From: Pirellulales bacterium
GTDB taxonomy: Bacteria > Planctomycetota > Planctomycetia > Pirellulales > Thermoguttaceae
Direction of reading: 5' to 3'
Length of the DNA: 8,039 nt
NCBI GenBank assembly: GCA_030642635.1
Contig: DAOWNK010000143.1
Coordinates: 1 to 8,039, forward strand
Translations under genes and position numbers: made by a program
The notes under the pieces: generated by a model
Seen by the model: only the letters and a program-made list of their open reading frames with translations
What the model was told of the DNA's origin: nothing
Databases searched by the model: none
In this document: positions 6,509 to 8,039 of the stretch, piece by piece
Layout: every line of letters starts with the position of its first letter
How positions within the stretch are numbered: the first letter of the stretch is position 1

Positions 6509-6584
6509 GTTCGTAGTGACCGCATTCATGCGGTCTTCTGAGCATTCAGCACTGGTGGACCCGATGAATCGGGTCACTACGAAC
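6509..6584. repeat. BIME-like inverted pair of GTAG-headed REP elements
   Basis: A 13-bp perfect inverted repeat (GTTCGTAGTGACC at 6509-6521, its complement at 6572-6584) encloses two hairpins. The left unit reads GTAG-T, then stem GACCGCA, loop TTCA, stem TGCGGTC (6513-6535). Read on the other strand, the right unit is GTAG-T, stem GACCCGA, loop TTCA, stem TCGGGTC (6580-6558). The units are identical except for a GC-to-CG swap in one stem arm matched by the compensating swap in the other. A smaller CTGA-GCAT-TCAG hairpin lies between them. A GTAG tetranucleotide in front of a hairpin is the signature of REP sequences mobilised by RAYT (Y1 tyrosine) transposases, and inverted pairs are called BIMEs. 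No RAYT gene is in the window, so it would act in trans. Confidence 0.7.
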
Positions 6585-6694
6585 TAATTAGATTGCAATC
6601 CAGGGACTTTTATATCATTTGATTTTAATTGGGCAAGTTGGATAAAGCAAGCAATGGACGTAGAATTTGCGGTGAAGTGGCGATATCTAATGTA

Positions 6695-6787
6695 AATCCA
6701 GTGGCACCGGCGTCTCGCCGGTGTGACATAACTCGTGGCAACGATTATGCTTACGTCACACCGGCGGGACGCCGGCGCCACTGGATT
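6695..6787. repeat. Second composite inverted repeat (REP/BIME-like, different family)
   Basis: Two 33-bp arms in inverted orientation (6695-6727 and 6755-6787) match at 31 of 33 positions and enclose a 27-bp spacer. Each arm starts with AATCCAGTGGC and contains its own hairpin: CACCGGCG-TCT-CGCCGGTG on the left (6705-6723), and the equivalent with loop GGA on the right (6759-6777). One of the two differences between arms turns a C-G pair into a G-T wobble, so pairing is kept. The arrangement resembles a BIME but lacks the GTAG head, so it belongs to another repeat family. The right arm overlaps the end of dnaE. The RNA hairpin could also shield or end the dnaE message. Confidence 0.65.
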
Positions 6788-8039
6788 GCCGACGGCGTCC
6801 GGCATCGACCACCGGCGGGGTGATCAACAACCGGAAGTTCCCCGGGCCGAGCAACCCCTCCACGCGGCTGCGCATCTCGGCGTTGATCTCCACCGGCATC
6901 TTCTCGCAGTTGCACGGCACCCGAGTGCCGTCGGCCAGGCAGATCATCAGTTGCAAGGAGCAATTGCCCGGGTAGCCGCGCAGTATCTCGTGGAGTTGCT
7001 CCAGTGCTTTCTGCCCATGACGTTCCTCGTTGATGCGGATCATCACTCCACGTGTGTAGCGCCCGGCCAGGTCTTTCAGCGCGATCAGTTCATCGACGAT
7101 CAAATTAGCCTCTTCGCTTCCGGGTCGCTTATCGACACAGCCGCGTGCTACGACAACTCTGTCCGGTTGAACCATCTCGCCGTAATTGACGAACCGGTCG
7201 GGCCATAGGATGCAACGGATGATCCCTGCGGTGTCTTCCAGATCGAACATTGCGTATCGGCTCGGGTTGCCCGGCTTTGGGTTTTTTGTATGCGAGAACT
7301 TTATTGACGAGATCATCCCGCCGAGCATCACCTCGGCACGATGTTTCAATGCCGTTGCTTCGACAGTGGTGTGTGAGCAGTAGCCATCCAACGTCTGCCG
7401 ATGTTCGTCCAACGGATGACCGCGGAGGTAGAAGCCGAGCACCTCCTTTTCCTTGGCCATTTTTTCTCGATCGTTCCACTCCGGCACGTCCGGCAGATTT
7501 GTCGTGCCGGCCGCCTCCGACTCGTCATCGTTTTCCGGGGCGAACAGGCCCATCTGACCGCTGCGCCGGTCGGCGGCGACGACGGCGCCGGATTGTATCG
7601 CACGGTCGACCACCGCGAACAACTGCGAGCGCCCGGCGCCGAGCGAATCGAACGCACCGGCCTTGATAAGCGTCTCGATTGTCGACCGGTTGACCACACT
7701 CGGGTCGATTCGTTCGCAGAAGTCGAACAGGCTGCGATACGGTCCGTCGGCCAGGCGTTCCTTGGCGATTGCCTCGGCGGCAGCCGTTCCACAGCCCTTG
7801 ATTGCCGACAGGGCGAAGCATATTTCCTTCTCTGCGACGGTGAACTCGGCCGAACAGCGGTTCACGTCCGGCGGGACAACCTCGATTTCCATCCGGCGGC
7901 AGTCTTCCATGTGTTCGCAAAGCGAGTCTTTCCTTTTGAAGTTTCTGCCGGGTATATCGCTCGAAAGCAGCGCGGCCATGAACTCGACCTTGTAGTGGGC
8001 TTTCAGGTACGCCGTCATGTAGGCGATCAGCGCGTAGGC
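6756..8039 (-). CDS. dnaE: DNA polymerase III alpha subunit, C-terminal part (cut by right edge)
   Basis: The replicative polymerase subunit that extends DNA in the bacterial replisome (EC 2.7.7.7). The frame is open from the right edge (AYALIAYMTAYLKAHY) to a TGA at 6756-6758; 427 residues are visible, roughly the last third of a typical DnaE. Visible order: end of the fingers region, AYMTAYLKAHYKVEFMAALL (6-25), common to DnaE; the tandem helix-hairpin-helix DNA-binding domain, with AIKGCGTAAAEAI (79-91) and the LIKAGAFDSLG block (124-134); the GQMGLF linker (161-166); the region VLGFYLRGHPL (200-210); and the OB-fold, MLGGMISSIKF to AMFDLEDTAGIIRCILWPDRF (238-283). The C-terminal module is at 330-405 (VMIRINEER...LQLMICLADGTRVPCN). 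The polymerase catalytic aspartates and PHP domain lie off the window. The last ten residues, QSSGAGVPPV, and the stop codon come from an arm of a REP-like repeat, so the natural end is probably near TPPVVDAG. The frame is otherwise intact. Confidence 0.96.
   Translation of the reverse strand, partial: AYALIAYMTAYLKAHYKVEFMAALLSSDIPGRNFKRKDSLCEHMEDCRRMEIEVVPPDVNRCSAEFTVAEKEICFALSAIKGCGTAAAEAIAKERLADGPYRSLFDFCERIDPSVVNRSTIETLIKAGAFDSLGAGRSQLFAVVDRAIQSGAVVAADRRSGQMGLFAPENDDESEAAGTTNLPDVPEWNDREKMAKEKEVLGFYLRGHPLDEHRQTLDGYCSHTTVEATALKHRAEVMLGGMISSIKFSHTKNPKPGNPSRYAMFDLEDTAGIIRCILWPDRFVNYGEMVQPDRVVVARGCVDKRPGSEEANLIVDELIALKDLAGRYTRGVMIRINEERHGQKALEQLHEILRGYPGNCSLQLMICLADGTRVPCNCEKMPVEINAEMRSRVEGLLGPGNFRLLITPPVVDAGRRRQSSGAGVPPV

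Larger units (their letters stand above)
6430..6755. other. Intergenic region between dnaE and the DUF1598 gene
   Basis: A 326-bp stretch without a convincing gene. From right to left it holds most of a REP-like composite repeat (6695-6754 part), an AT-rich segment (6585-6694) with a perfect 10-bp palindrome GATTGCAATC at 6591-6600, a second composite repeat with GTAG-headed hairpins (6509-6584), and an AT-rich promoter-like segment before the DUF1598 start. Short open frames here translate the repeat arms (for example peptides containing PVAPASRR) and are not credible proteins. Confidence 0.7.

Noticed and set aside
6509..6584. tRNA-like gene: 76 nt with a cloverleaf-like fold
   Set aside because: The loops are 4 nt, there is no T-loop consensus, no 7-nt anticodon loop and no D-loop guanines; the symmetric GTAG-headed units explain the fold better as paired REP elements.
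6584..6823. Short open frames on both strands over the repeats
   Set aside because: They consist largely of translated repeat arms and have no start context; not credible proteins.
1..8039. Defence system, CRISPR array, prophage or insertion-sequence transposase
   Set aside because: No direct-repeat/spacer array, no transposase, integrase, nuclease or phage protein found in any frame; only non-autonomous repeats are present.

Overview
The window looks like chromosomal DNA of a planctomycete, most like a member of the Pirellulales. Four things point there: a protein of the DUF1598 family, known almost only from planctomycetes; a Ser/Thr protein kinase with the N-terminal leader typical of that group's many kinases; a small conserved coiled-coil protein of planctomycete type; and a large secreted barrel protein resembling glycoside hydrolases. 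Genes are GC-rich and most starts lack a strong Shine-Dalgarno (SD) sequence. The assignment comes from recognising protein families by eye, not from a search.

Left part (1-934): two minus-strand genes. A conserved 94-residue coiled-coil protein (389-673) lies upstream of the first 90 codons of a Ser/Thr kinase (1-271), which runs off the left edge. A tandem G-rich heptad repeat, a textbook G-quadruplex motif, sits just in front of the kinase start. The stretch 674-934 separates these genes from a divergent plus-strand pair and holds a small palindrome.

Middle (935-5029): two plus-strand genes 60 bp apart. The first encodes an 890-residue exported protein with flanking carbohydrate-binding-like domains around a glycoside-hydrolase-like barrel. 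The second encodes glycerate 2-kinase (DUF4147 plus MOFRL type), a central carbon enzyme. The gap holds inverted repeats that could form alternative hairpins.

Right part (5011-8039): two minus-strand genes. The C-terminal 427 residues of the DNA polymerase III alpha subunit (dnaE) enter from the right edge and end at 6756. An exported DUF1598 protein follows (6429-5011); its 3' end overlaps the glycerate kinase gene by 19 bp, tail to tail. The 326 bp between dnaE and the DUF1598 gene carry two composite inverted repeats built like REP/BIME elements. The first is a GTAG-headed pair with compensated stem changes. One arm of the second supplies the last codons and the stop of dnaE.

The genes do not form one obvious pathway: replication, central metabolism, signalling and secreted proteins are mixed, as is common in planctomycetes. 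I see no defence island, CRISPR array, prophage, integrase or biosynthetic cluster. The most unusual material is the repeat DNA.
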